Positions 24,491 to 32,727 of a stretch of DNA of 64,000 nt are shown one piece after another. The stretch spans positions 372,001 to 436,000 of the forward strand of contig NZ_JAKEVY010000003.1 of assembly GCF_021491375.1 (NCBI RefSeq). The letters run 5' to 3'. The notes under the pieces were generated by a model, which searched no databases, was not told the DNA's origin, and saw only the letters and a list, made by a program, of their open reading frames with translations. Both the position numbers and the translations under genes were made by a program. The stretch comes from Flavihumibacter fluminis (GTDB lineage: Bacteria > Bacteroidota > Bacteroidia > Chitinophagales > Chitinophagaceae). The stretch's first letter is position 1, and each line of letters opens with the position of its first letter.

Positions 24491-25726
24491 ATGATTCAAT
24501 TTTCAAGATTTGTCCTGCCCAATGGATTGAGGGTGCTGGTGCATGAAGATAACAGCACTCCCATGGCAGTTGTGAATGTGTTGTATGATGTGGGTGCGCG
24601 GGATGAGGATCCGAATCGAACCGGATTTGCGCACCTGTTTGAACACCTGATGTTTGGAGGTAGCATCAATATTCCGGAATACGATGATGAGCTTCAGAAA
24701 GCCGGGGGCGAAAACAATGCCTATACCACCAATGATCTCACCAATTACTACTGCCAGTTGCCTTCCGCCAATATTGAAACGGCGTTCTGGCTGGAAAGTG
24801 ACCGGATGCTAAGCCTCGCTTTCAGCAAAAAAAGCCTGGATGTGCAGCGTAAAGTGGTTTGTGAGGAATTCAAGGAACATTATATCAATCGCCCCTATGG
24901 TGATATCTGGTTCAAGATGAGGGAAATGGCATATGAGCAGCACCCCTATCGCTGGATGACCATCGGAAAGGAACTGAAGCATGTAGAAGAAGCCAGCCTG
25001 GATGATGTAAAGAAGTTCTTCAGAAAACACTATAATCCCGCCAATGCGATCCTGGTGGTAGCCGGAAATGTGGTAACCGAACAGGTTTATGAACTGGCTA
25101 TCAAATGGTTTGGTGATATTCCCGCAGGTGAAAAATACAACCGAAACCTGCCCCAGGAAGTTGAACAGCAGGAAGCGCGCAGGCTGGACATTACAGCAGA
25201 TGTTCCTGTTGACGCATTGCTGAAAACCTGGCATATGCCTTCCCGGCTGGATCCCGACTACTATGTTGCGGATCTGATTACAGATATCCTGGGCAGTGGA
25301 GCCTCTTCCAGATTGTACCAGTCGCTGGTGAAAGAAAAACAGCTCTTTACCAATATCGATTGTTACCATTTCGGCTCTACGGATGCCGGGTTGATTTGTG
25401 TGGATGGGAAACTGGTAAAAGGAGTGCGACTGGAAGATGCAGAACTGGCAGTTCAGGCGCAGCTGGATTTACTGATCCGGGAAGGGGTATCCGTTATGGA
25501 GCTGGAAAAGGTGAAGAACAAAACCGAAAGCACCATGGCTTTTGAAGACATGAGTGTAATGAACCGGGCGGCCAGTCTTGCCTACTACGAATTGTTGGGA
25601 GATGCCAACCTGATGAACACCGAACTCGAGCGATACAATTCAGTTACCGCAGATCAACTTGTAGAATTGAGCCGGAAGCTTTTTGAAGAGAAGAATAGTC
25701 ATACATTATTTTATAGAAGTAAATAA
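24491..25726 (+). CDS. M16B zinc peptidase, catalytic subunit
   Basis: 411 residues without a signal peptide. The inverted zinc motif HLFEH (His48, Glu51, His52) lies in GFAHLFEHLMFGGS, and the distal Glu is in VVCEEFKEHY, about 76 residues further on. This is a half-size pitrilysin-family peptidase. Its partner at 25803 lacks the zinc motif but keeps the substrate-side residues, the arrangement known for heterodimeric bacterial M16B proteins. Function is probably degradation or maturation of short peptides. The two genes are separated only by a hairpin-forming repeat (25729-25797). Confidence 0.92.
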   Translation: MIQFSRFVLPNGLRVLVHEDNSTPMAVVNVLYDVGARDEDPNRTGFAHLFEHLMFGGSINIPEYDDELQKAGGENNAYTTNDLTNYYCQLPSANIETAFWLESDRMLSLAFSKKSLDVQRKVVCEEFKEHYINRPYGDIWFKMREMAYEQHPYRWMTIGKELKHVEEASLDDVKKFFRKHYNPANAILVVAGNVVTEQVYELAIKWFGDIPAGEKYNRNLPQEVEQQEARRLDITADVPVDALLKTWHMPSRLDPDYYVADLITDILGSGASSRLYQSLVKEKQLFTNIDCYHFGSTDAGLICVDGKLVKGVRLEDAELAVQAQLDLLIREGVSVMELEKVKNKTESTMAFEDMSVMNRAASLAYYELLGDANLMNTELERYNSVTADQLVELSRKLFEEKNSHTLFYRSK

Positions 25727-25728
25727 AG

Positions 25729-25797
25729 TGAGACGTCAGATGTGAGATGTGAGACAGAAGTCCTTCTCACATCTCACGTCTCACATCTCACGTTACA
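25729..25797. repeat. Dispersed heptamer repeat, locus 5 (near-perfect hairpin)
   Basis: Left arm GTGAGA-CGTCAGA-TGTGAGA-TGTGAGA, turn CAGAAGTCC, right arm the reverse complement of GTGAGA-TGTGAGA-CGTGAGA-TGTGAGA. Only a few bases mismatch over four heptamers. It sits between the two M16 genes, so it must be transcribed with them and could form an mRNA stem just before the second start codon. Confidence 0.9.
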
Positions 25798-25802
25798 ACA
25801 TC

Positions 25803-27080
25803 ATGAACAGAAAAATAGCGCCTCCCATAAAAGATGCGGTTGAGTTTGACCTGAAACTGAAACCGTACGATAAATATGTATTGAAGAATGGAGTGGAATT
25901 ATATGCAGTGAATGCCGGGGCGGAGGAAGTAATCCAGGTGGAATGGGTCTTTTTTGCAGGTAATAGTTTTGAGAAAAAGCATATGGTTGCTTCGGCTACC
26001 AATTTTCTGCTGAAAAGCGGAACCAGCCAGAAATCTGCCTTTGCCATTAATGAACTGGTTGATTATTATGGTGCCAGCCTGGCCCGGACCTGCTACAATG
26101 AAACCGCTTCCATTACCCTGCACAGCCTGACCAAACACCTGCCTAAGTTGCTGCCACTTATTCGCGAGCTGCTGACAGATGCTATTTTTCCTGAAGAGGA
26201 GATTTTATTGTTCCAGCAGAACAATCGCCAGCGACTGGAGGTAAACCTTAAGAAAAATGATTTTGTCGCCAACCGGCTGATTGATGAATATCTCTATGGG
26301 TTTGAACATCCCTATGGAAGTTATAGCCGGTTTGAGGACCTGGCTGGCCTGACCAGGGAAGACCTGGTTGCTTTTTATGACCAGTATTACCGGAACGGTA
26401 AATGCATCCTGTTTGTGGCAGGTAAGCTTCCGCCGAATATTATGGAACTCCTGGATACTGCAATTGGGGATCTCCCCCTACAAGGCGGGCCTGTAGAGTA
26501 CCCGACGCATACGATTCATCCGGCCGGAGAGAAAAAATATCGCATTAGCAATGACCCGAATGGAGTTCAGGGTGCTATTCGCATAGCCCGTGATTTCCCC
26601 AACAGGCACCACCCTGATTTTTTTGGAGCCCAGGTGCTCAACGCCCTGTTCGGAGGCTTTTTTGGATCCCGGCTGATGAATAATATCCGGGAAGACAAAG
26701 GATATACCTATGGCATTTACTCCTATCTCCAGAATCATATCCAGCGATCCGCCTGGATGATCAGTACGGAAGCCGGCAAGGAAGTTTCTGAAGCTACGAT
26801 TGAAGAAGTGTATAATGAGATGGCCTTGCTTCGGGAGGAACTGGTAGATGAGGAGGAGTTGTTACTGGTAAGAAATTATCTCATGGGTAGCACGCTGGGG
26901 GATCTCGATGGGCCTTTCCATATCATAGGCAGGTGGAAGAATATCGTATTAAACGGGCTATCAGAGGATTACTTCTACCAGAGTATTCGTACTATTAAAA
27001 CTATTCAACCGGAGGAATTACAGCAGCTTGCGAGGAAATACCTGCAACCGGAGGACTTCTATGAACTGGTAGTGATCTAA
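25803..27080 (+). CDS. M16B peptidase homologue, non-catalytic subunit
   Basis: About 425 residues from the ATG at 25803; an in-frame extension to 25749 only translates the repeat. The M16 fold is recognisable (ELVDYYGASLARTCYNETASITLHSL, and VNLKKNDFVANRLIDEYLYG), but the HxxEH zinc motif is absent: the matching helix reads SATNFLLKSGT. The C-terminal half keeps NNIREDKGYTYGIYS, the Arg/Tyr substrate-binding element of M16B partners. It therefore should pair with the upstream catalytic subunit to form one active heterodimer. Confidence 0.9.
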   Translation: MNRKIAPPIKDAVEFDLKLKPYDKYVLKNGVELYAVNAGAEEVIQVEWVFFAGNSFEKKHMVASATNFLLKSGTSQKSAFAINELVDYYGASLARTCYNETASITLHSLTKHLPKLLPLIRELLTDAIFPEEEILLFQQNNRQRLEVNLKKNDFVANRLIDEYLYGFEHPYGSYSRFEDLAGLTREDLVAFYDQYYRNGKCILFVAGKLPPNIMELLDTAIGDLPLQGGPVEYPTHTIHPAGEKKYRISNDPNGVQGAIRIARDFPNRHHPDFFGAQVLNALFGGFFGSRLMNNIREDKGYTYGIYSYLQNHIQRSAWMISTEAGKEVSEATIEEVYNEMALLREELVDEEELLLVRNYLMGSTLGDLDGPFHIIGRWKNIVLNGLSEDYFYQSIRTIKTIQPEELQQLARKYLQPEDFYELVVI

Positions 27081-27114
27081 TGCTGTCTCCCCTAATTATT
27101 GGTACATTCGGAAT

Positions 27115-28200
27115 ATGAAGCGGACGATTGTAAAGTTGGGTGGAATTGCTGTTCTGGCATTTATAGCAGCTTTACTGGTTTGGTGGTTCCTGCAAAAAAA
27201 GGGAAGTTCTGAACCGGAAAGTTTTGAAAATGCATACCAGGTTGCAAGCGCCCCGGCTCCAGGTGAAGCACCGGAAGGGATGGTCTGGATTCCAGGAGGC
27301 CAATTCCTGATGGGATCCAATGATCGAATGGCCTGGGAAGAAGAAGGTCCTGCTCATCATGTGAAAGTGAAGGGCTTCTGGATGGATAAACAGGAGGTCA
27401 CCAATGCCAAGTTTTCCGAATTTGTTAATGCAACCGGATATGTAACCGATGCTGAAAAAGCGCCGGTTTTGGAAGAAATTATGGCTCAATTGCCTCCCGG
27501 AACCCCTCCTCCGAACCCCAAAGACCTGGTTGCAGGATCAATGGTATTCAGTCCGCCAACTCGTGACGTACCCCTTAATGACATTAGCAACTGGTGGAAA
27601 TGGGTGCATGGTGCCAGTTGGAAACACCCTGAGGGTCCAGGTTCTGATCTGAAAGGACGGGAACAGCACCCGGTGATTCACATCAGCTGGAATGATGCCA
27701 TGGCTTATTGCAAATGGGCAGGGAAGAGATTGCCAACTGAAGCGGAATGGGAATTTGCTGCCCGCGGTGGGCTGGAGGGTATGAATTTTGTTTGGGGAGA
27801 TGAAGCACCTACTGATGATAAAACCTTCGCCAATACCTGGCAGGGTAAATTTCCAGCTGAAAATTTAAAGCGCGACGGATACGTAGGCACTGCCCCGGTT
27901 GGTCAGTATGCACCGAATGGATATGGGCTGTATGATATGGCTGGAAATGTATGGGAATGGTGCCAGGACTGGTATGATAAATACCTCTATCAATCCTGTG
28001 GACCGGGGGAGGTAAGAGATAATCCGAATGGTCCGCCTGAAAGCCGTGATCCATCCCAACCCAATATGCCTTTACGAGTTCAGAAAGGTGGCTCCTATTT
28101 GTGCCATGATTCCTATTGCCAGCGATACCGGCCAAGTGCCCGGCAGGCAAGTTCCCCTGAAAGTGGCATGAGTCATGTGGGATTTCGGTGTGTTCGTTAA
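27115..28200 (+). CDS. Formylglycine-generating-enzyme family protein with intact Cys pair
   Basis: 361 residues. An N-terminal membrane anchor (7-27) is followed by an FGE-sulfatase domain from about 55 (EGMVWIPGGQFLMGSNDR, HVKVKGFWMDKQEVTNAKF, HISWNDAMAYCKWAGKRLPTEAEWEFAARGG). The C-terminal GGSYLCHDSYCQRYRPSAR has Cys330 and Cys335 in the positions of the copper-binding active-site pair of true formylglycine-generating enzymes. Most bacterial members of the wider family lack this pair. It should oxidise Cys to formylglycine in sulfatase-type targets. No sulfatase with CxPxR is adjacent, so the substrate is unknown. The anchor suggests action outside the cytoplasm. Confidence 0.88.
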   Translation: MKRTIVKLGGIAVLAFIAALLVWWFLQKKGSSEPESFENAYQVASAPAPGEAPEGMVWIPGGQFLMGSNDRMAWEEEGPAHHVKVKGFWMDKQEVTNAKFSEFVNATGYVTDAEKAPVLEEIMAQLPPGTPPPNPKDLVAGSMVFSPPTRDVPLNDISNWWKWVHGASWKHPEGPGSDLKGREQHPVIHISWNDAMAYCKWAGKRLPTEAEWEFAARGGLEGMNFVWGDEAPTDDKTFANTWQGKFPAENLKRDGYVGTAPVGQYAPNGYGLYDMAGNVWEWCQDWYDKYLYQSCGPGEVRDNPNGPPESRDPSQPNMPLRVQKGGSYLCHDSYCQRYRPSARQASSPESGMSHVGFRCVR

Positions 28201-28269
28201 AGTTGGATTGGTACGATGTTCGCATTCAACCAGGGAATAGCTTCAATTGTTGAACTATAAACCTTGGGT

Positions 28270-28929
28270 ATGAAAAAATTAGCCAAACAGGGATCCCTGA
28301 ACTTTCGGTTTGCTCTGCTGGCGATGCTCTCTCTTCTGGGTGTTTCCTGCCAGCCATCAGCTCCGGAGTTTGTTTCCGATTACGATGTTGTTTACACGAA
28401 CTATGAGCGCAGTTTTGATTTTGGCTCCGTGAGAACGTATTTTCTTCCGGATACGGTAGTTCATGCTGTTCCTCCCGGAGAAACTGCTGACCATCGGTTT
28501 GATGATCAGATTCTAAGCAGCCTGGAAACCAACCTGAATGCACTTGGATGGACACGCCTGAATGAAAGTGCAGGAACCGGCGCAGATGTTGTCATTCTTC
28601 CCAATGTAAGTGAACAGGCATATGGTAGTTGTGCTACTTATTGCTGGTATTGCGACTGGGGCTGGTATCCGGGCTGGGGAGCATATTCACCGGGTTGGGG
28701 CCCTGGTTGGGGATGGGGATATCCCTCCGGAATTGTTTGTGGCTCCTATGCTACCGGAACTGTGGTGGTAAATATTACAGCACCCTCAATAGCCCGCGAT
28801 TCCACACTTCCTGTGGTTTGGGTGGGTATTCTTAATGGACTGCTGGAGGGAACCGACGCTTCCATCAACACCCGGATTGGTCGCAATATTGATCAGATGT
28901 TCAGGCAATCTCCTTACTTGAAAAATTAG
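28270..28929 (+). CDS. DUF4136-domain lipoprotein
   Basis: About 219 residues from the ATG at 28270. A lipoprotein signal ends at LGVSC, and the mature part follows the DUF4136 pattern: SDYDVVYTNYERSFDFGSVRTYFLPD near the start, an ALGWTRL strand, then INTRIGRNIDQMF at the end. A Trp/Gly/Tyr/Pro-rich loop with several Cys lies at about 120-155 (TYCWYCDWGWYPGWG). Members are periplasmic or outer-membrane lipoproteins of unknown role. The following barrel gene starts five bases later, so the two are probably coupled. Confidence 0.82.
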   Translation: MKKLAKQGSLNFRFALLAMLSLLGVSCQPSAPEFVSDYDVVYTNYERSFDFGSVRTYFLPDTVVHAVPPGETADHRFDDQILSSLETNLNALGWTRLNESAGTGADVVILPNVSEQAYGSCATYCWYCDWGWYPGWGAYSPGWGPGWGWGYPSGIVCGSYATGTVVVNITAPSIARDSTLPVVWVGILNGLLEGTDASINTRIGRNIDQMFRQSPYLKN

Positions 28930-28933
28930 GAAC

Positions 28934-29542
28934 ATGAAAAAATTCATTGCAATACTGGTGGCAGGATTGGCATTTTGGAGTGAATCTGTAAATGCCCAGG
29001 TAGTGCCTGAAATCCATTACCAATTTTCCATTCCAACAGGAACGTTTCGAAATTTTGTAGAAAAACCGGGTCCGCTTGGAGTTGGATTTCAGGTACGGAA
29101 AACCTTAACCAATAACAGAATATCATTGGGTGGAGGTTTAACCTGGTTTTATTTCCCTGATAAAAAAGGAAAACAAACACTGGAACTACCCGGGGATGAT
29201 GGTACCTATACCGGTTTCGTTACCAACTATACCAATATTTATGGTTTGCAATTCCTTGCTCAATATGAATTCAAAGACCCAAATGAAAACCTGGTACCCT
29301 TTGTGAAAACCGGTTTGGGGCTAGCTTACCAGAATCAACGCCAGGATATTGGATTATTTGCCTTTAAATATGATGGATTTCAGTTTATGCCTCACCTGGA
29401 AACTGGTATGCGATTCAGACTTCCCAGGCAGGGAGCGCTTAATCTTTCATTGACCTATCATTATTTACCCGGCGCGGGAGATGTTAACGCAACCAGCTTT
29501 GCAGGTTTGCGGATCGGATATTCTGGCTTCCGGATTCGATAG
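28934..29542 (+). CDS. Small outer-membrane beta-barrel protein
   Basis: 202 residues with a signal peptide (1-21, ending SVNAQ) and about eight amphipathic strands with aromatic girdles (RISLGGGLTWFYFP, YGLQFLAQYEF, PFVKTGLGLAYQ, GLRIGYSGFRIR at the C-terminus). The size and pattern fit an eight-stranded OmpA/OmpW-like barrel. I do not recognise the subfamily. It follows the DUF4136 lipoprotein by four bases and precedes a DUF4251 lipoprotein, forming a small envelope gene set. Confidence 0.75.
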   Translation: MKKFIAILVAGLAFWSESVNAQVVPEIHYQFSIPTGTFRNFVEKPGPLGVGFQVRKTLTNNRISLGGGLTWFYFPDKKGKQTLELPGDDGTYTGFVTNYTNIYGLQFLAQYEFKDPNENLVPFVKTGLGLAYQNQRQDIGLFAFKYDGFQFMPHLETGMRFRLPRQGALNLSLTYHYLPGAGDVNATSFAGLRIGYSGFRIR

Positions 29543-29573
29543 GTGAGCGGACTTACGTATATTTAAAATAAAA

Positions 29574-30059
29574 ATGTTTAAGCTCCTTAAAACCCTGGTA
29601 CTAATTGGGTTTGTTGCAGCTTGTAGCCCTAAGTTGCAGCCCTCCCCACTGACTCCCCAGGAAGTTTTGCAACTGGTTGATGACCAAACCTATCAATTCA
29701 ATATGGAGTATGTGCAGCCGATGGGTGGAAGGCAGCGCCTGATCACTGGATCTTATACCTTTCGGGTAAACAAGGATCAACTGGAAGCTGATTTGCCTTA
29801 TATCGGCAGAGCTTTCCAGGCACCGATAGGCAGTGGAGAAGGTGGAATGAAATTCACCTCGAAAGAGTTTACTTATTCCAGTACGATTGGTAAGGGCAAT
29901 CGGAGAGAAATTAGCATTCAGCCTAAAGATCAACAGGATATAACCGGCATTAATCTGATCATATTTGAAAATGGCAATGCAGATCTGCGAATCAATTCAG
30001 TAAACCGCCAGCCGATCTCCTATACCGGAAATATAAGCCGGTTGCCGCAGCCCAAATAG
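29574..30059 (+). CDS. DUF4251-domain lipoprotein
   Basis: 161 residues. A lipoprotein signal peptide ends at VAAC17, and the mature part has the DUF4251 layout: LVDDQTYQFNMEYVQPMGG, SYTFRVNKDQLEADLPYIGRAF and GEGGMKFTSKEFTYS. The family is exclusive to Bacteroidota and is of unknown function, probably at the outer membrane. It lies 31 bases after the beta-barrel gene on the same strand and 53 bases before the TonB receptor. Confidence 0.85.
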   Translation: MFKLLKTLVLIGFVAACSPKLQPSPLTPQEVLQLVDDQTYQFNMEYVQPMGGRQRLITGSYTFRVNKDQLEADLPYIGRAFQAPIGSGEGGMKFTSKEFTYSSTIGKGNRREISIQPKDQQDITGINLIIFENGNADLRINSVNRQPISYTGNISRLPQPK

Positions 30060-30112
30060 CAGTGGAAAACAGCAACAGAATGCCTTAAGTTTGCTGCCCT
30101 AAACAGCAGGAT

Positions 30113-32356
30113 ATGTGGGGTCGTTTTATTCCAGTTGCTTTTTTAATTCTATTTGCCTCTGCTACTTCCTATTCCCAGCAGATTGTTTCCGGAAGAATAA
30201 TCGCCCGTGATACTGATTTGCCTTTGGAAGAAGCTACCATTCAAATTAAGGGTCAGCCTGTACATACGCACTCCGGTCTGGATGGGCGGTTCACTATTAC
30301 GCTTACAAAACCGACTGATACCTTGTACATCACCCATATCGGGTATGATCCAAAGACAATCGTATGGAATCAGCAGCTGGTAAAAGAACCAACGATCTAC
30401 CTGTTGCCAGCCCCTGTTCAACTGAGCCAGGTGGTGGTTCAGGACAGCCGGAGAGCGTTGCAGCAGGTAATGCAGATCGATTTGAAGACCAACCCTGTTA
30501 ATTCGGCTCAGGATATTCTGAGAAAAGTTCCAGGATTGTTTATTGGCCAACATGCAGGTGGTGGAAAAGCAGAACAGATCTTCCTGCGCGGTTTTGATAT
30601 TGATCATGGCACCGATATCCGGATCACTACGGATGGCATGCCCGTGAACATGGTCAGTCATGCGCACGGCCAGGGATATGCAGATTTACATTACCTGATT
30701 CCTGAAACCATAAAGGATATTCAGTTTGGGAAGGGTTCCTATTATGCCGAAGAGGGAGATTTTGCCACAGCAGGATATGTAAATTTCACCACACACAATC
30801 GGCTGGATCGCAACCTGCTGAAACTGGAAGCCGGACAATTCAATACGCTGAGAACGGTCGGCATGTTCAATTTTTTTGAAAAGACAGGTGAAAAAAACAG
30901 CAATGCGTATATCGCGGGGGAGTATCTTTTCTCCAATGGACCTTTTGAGGCTCCACAAAATTTCAACCGGCTGAATTTTTTGGCGAAATACAATACTCAA
31001 ATCAATCAGAAATCAAGTCTGCAGGTGCTTGCTTCCACTTTTAATTCAAAATGGGATGCATCTGGGCAAATCCCGGACAGGGCAGTAAGAGCTGGGCTGA
31101 TTACACGTTGGGGTGCTATTGATGCAACAGAGGGTGGTAATACTTCGAGGTCGAATATCGCTGCAAAATACCGTACTAAAATCAGTGATACGGAAGACTG
31201 GCAATCGAATTTTTATTTCAGTCAGTACGATTTCAGCCTGTTCTCCAACTTTACTTTTTTCCTGGAAGATCCTGTAAACGGCGACCAGATTCATCAATCT
31301 GAAAAAAGAAAGATTTACGGTATGGATCACCGTTATACCAAACAGCTTTTTGGTGACAAGGCTGACTGGGTTTTAACTGCCGGTATGGGGTTGCGGCATG
31401 ATGCGGTGAGAGATATTCAATTAAGTCATACCCTGCAGCGAAAAGAGGTACTGGAATATTTTGCCCTGGGCGATATTGATCAGACCAATGCCTCTTTGTA
31501 CGGATCAGCAGAGTGGAGAAAGGGGCACTGGAAGGTAATTCCGGGTGTTCGGCTTGATCATTTTATTTTCAACTATGTAGATAAACTGCAGCCGGTGTAC
31601 AGTACCCAGGCGGCACAAAAAACGATACTTAGCCCAAAGTTGAACCTGGTCTACACCCCCCATGCTAACTGGCAGGGATACCTGAAGATGGGCAAAGGAT
31701 TCCATTCCAATGATACACGGGTGGTAGTAGCACAGCAGGGCCGGGAGATATTACCTGCAACCTATGGCGCAGACCTGGGAGCTATAATTAAGCTCCATCC
31801 GAAATTATTAGTGCAGCCTGCGATCTGGTACCTGTATATGGAACAGGAGTTTGTATATGTGGGAGATGCGGCGATTGTAGAACCATCTGGCAAAACCCGT
31901 CGGCTGGGTGCTGAACTGGGGATTCGCTACCAACCTTTCAGCTGGCTTTACCTGGATGCTGATATTAATTATGCAAAAGCGAGAGCGATTGAAGAAGCCA
32001 AAGGGAATGATTTTATTCCCCTGGCTCCATCACTTACCAGTACAGGAGGCATATCGGTTAGTCCGGTTAAGCGGCTTGACCTCAACTGGCGCTACCGGTA
32101 TATGAAGGATCGTCCGGCTAATGAAGACAATTCCATCCAGGCCCAGGGTTATTTTGTAAATGACCTGCTAATCAACTATACGCGCAGCAAATGGGCATTG
32201 GGGCTACAGGTTGAAAATCTCTTTGATACAGAATGGAGAGAAGCCCAGTTTGAAACCGAATCGCGGTTGCGAAATGAGGTTGCTCCGGTTACAGAAATTC
32301 ATTACACGCCCGGTACTCCTTTCTTTGCGCGGATTAAATGGAGCTTGTTTTTTTGA
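30113..32356 (+). CDS. TonB-dependent outer-membrane receptor
   Basis: 747 residues. A signal peptide (1-22) precedes a carboxypeptidase-like regulatory domain (about 24-105, SGRIIARDTDLPLEEATIQIKG), a plug (about 110-225, with AQDILRKVPGLFIGQHAGGG and IFLRGFDIDHGTDIRITTDG), and a 22-strand type barrel ending FFARIKWSLFF. There is no SusD partner, so this is not a SusC-type glycan importer. The HGTDIRI plug motif and size are like small-ligand or metal-chelate receptors. No regulator or periplasmic binding protein is adjacent, so the ligand stays open. Confidence 0.92.
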   Translation: MWGRFIPVAFLILFASATSYSQQIVSGRIIARDTDLPLEEATIQIKGQPVHTHSGLDGRFTITLTKPTDTLYITHIGYDPKTIVWNQQLVKEPTIYLLPAPVQLSQVVVQDSRRALQQVMQIDLKTNPVNSAQDILRKVPGLFIGQHAGGGKAEQIFLRGFDIDHGTDIRITTDGMPVNMVSHAHGQGYADLHYLIPETIKDIQFGKGSYYAEEGDFATAGYVNFTTHNRLDRNLLKLEAGQFNTLRTVGMFNFFEKTGEKNSNAYIAGEYLFSNGPFEAPQNFNRLNFLAKYNTQINQKSSLQVLASTFNSKWDASGQIPDRAVRAGLITRWGAIDATEGGNTSRSNIAAKYRTKISDTEDWQSNFYFSQYDFSLFSNFTFFLEDPVNGDQIHQSEKRKIYGMDHRYTKQLFGDKADWVLTAGMGLRHDAVRDIQLSHTLQRKEVLEYFALGDIDQTNASLYGSAEWRKGHWKVIPGVRLDHFIFNYVDKLQPVYSTQAAQKTILSPKLNLVYTPHANWQGYLKMGKGFHSNDTRVVVAQQGREILPATYGADLGAIIKLHPKLLVQPAIWYLYMEQEFVYVGDAAIVEPSGKTRRLGAELGIRYQPFSWLYLDADINYAKARAIEEAKGNDFIPLAPSLTSTGGISVSPVKRLDLNWRYRYMKDRPANEDNSIQAQGYFVNDLLINYTRSKWALGLQVENLFDTEWREAQFETESRLRNEVAPVTEIHYTPGTPFFARIKWSLFF

Positions 32357-32379
32357 TTAACTTCAACAAAACAACTGGT

Positions 32380-32724
32380 ATGAATTTCCTGACCCGATTG
32401 CTGATCACCGCGCTGGTGGCATTTGGATTATCCTATTTGCTTCCTGGGGTGCATATGGACTCCTTTATTGCTGCTTTGATTCTTGCACTGGTACTTGCCT
32501 TATTAAATACATTGGTAAAGCCAATTCTGGTTATACTGACTTTCCCGATCACGATCATCACCCTGGGTTTGTTCCTGCTGGTGATAAATGCGGTAATTAT
32601 ATTGTTTGCTGCCAGGCTCGTGGAGGGTTTCAAAGTTGACGGGTTCTGGTGGGCATTGTTATTCAGTATTCTGTTATCTGTTGCGAGCTCCCTTCTGCAG
32701 GGTTCTGATGAAAGAAAATCCTAG
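32380..32724 (+). CDS. Phage holin family 4 superfamily (PF04020-type) membrane protein
   Basis: 114 residues from the ATG at 32380. Four membrane helices are expected. The signature ALLNTLVKPILVILTFPITIITLGLFLLVINAVII is the classic YvlD-like pattern, followed by LVEGFKVDGFWWALLFSILL. Despite the family name this is a housekeeping membrane protein, not evidence of phage. Function is not known, although Bacillus relatives have been tied to envelope stress. It is four bases before the E1 gene and 24 bases after the TonB receptor. Confidence 0.88.
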   Translation: MNFLTRLLITALVAFGLSYLLPGVHMDSFIAALILALVLALLNTLVKPILVILTFPITIITLGLFLLVINAVIILFAARLVEGFKVDGFWWALLFSILLSVASSLLQGSDERKS

Positions 32725-32727
32725 TGT

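Noticed and set aside
32380-32724. Prophage because of the holin family name
   Set aside because: The protein is the YvlD-like housekeeping type and no other phage gene is present.
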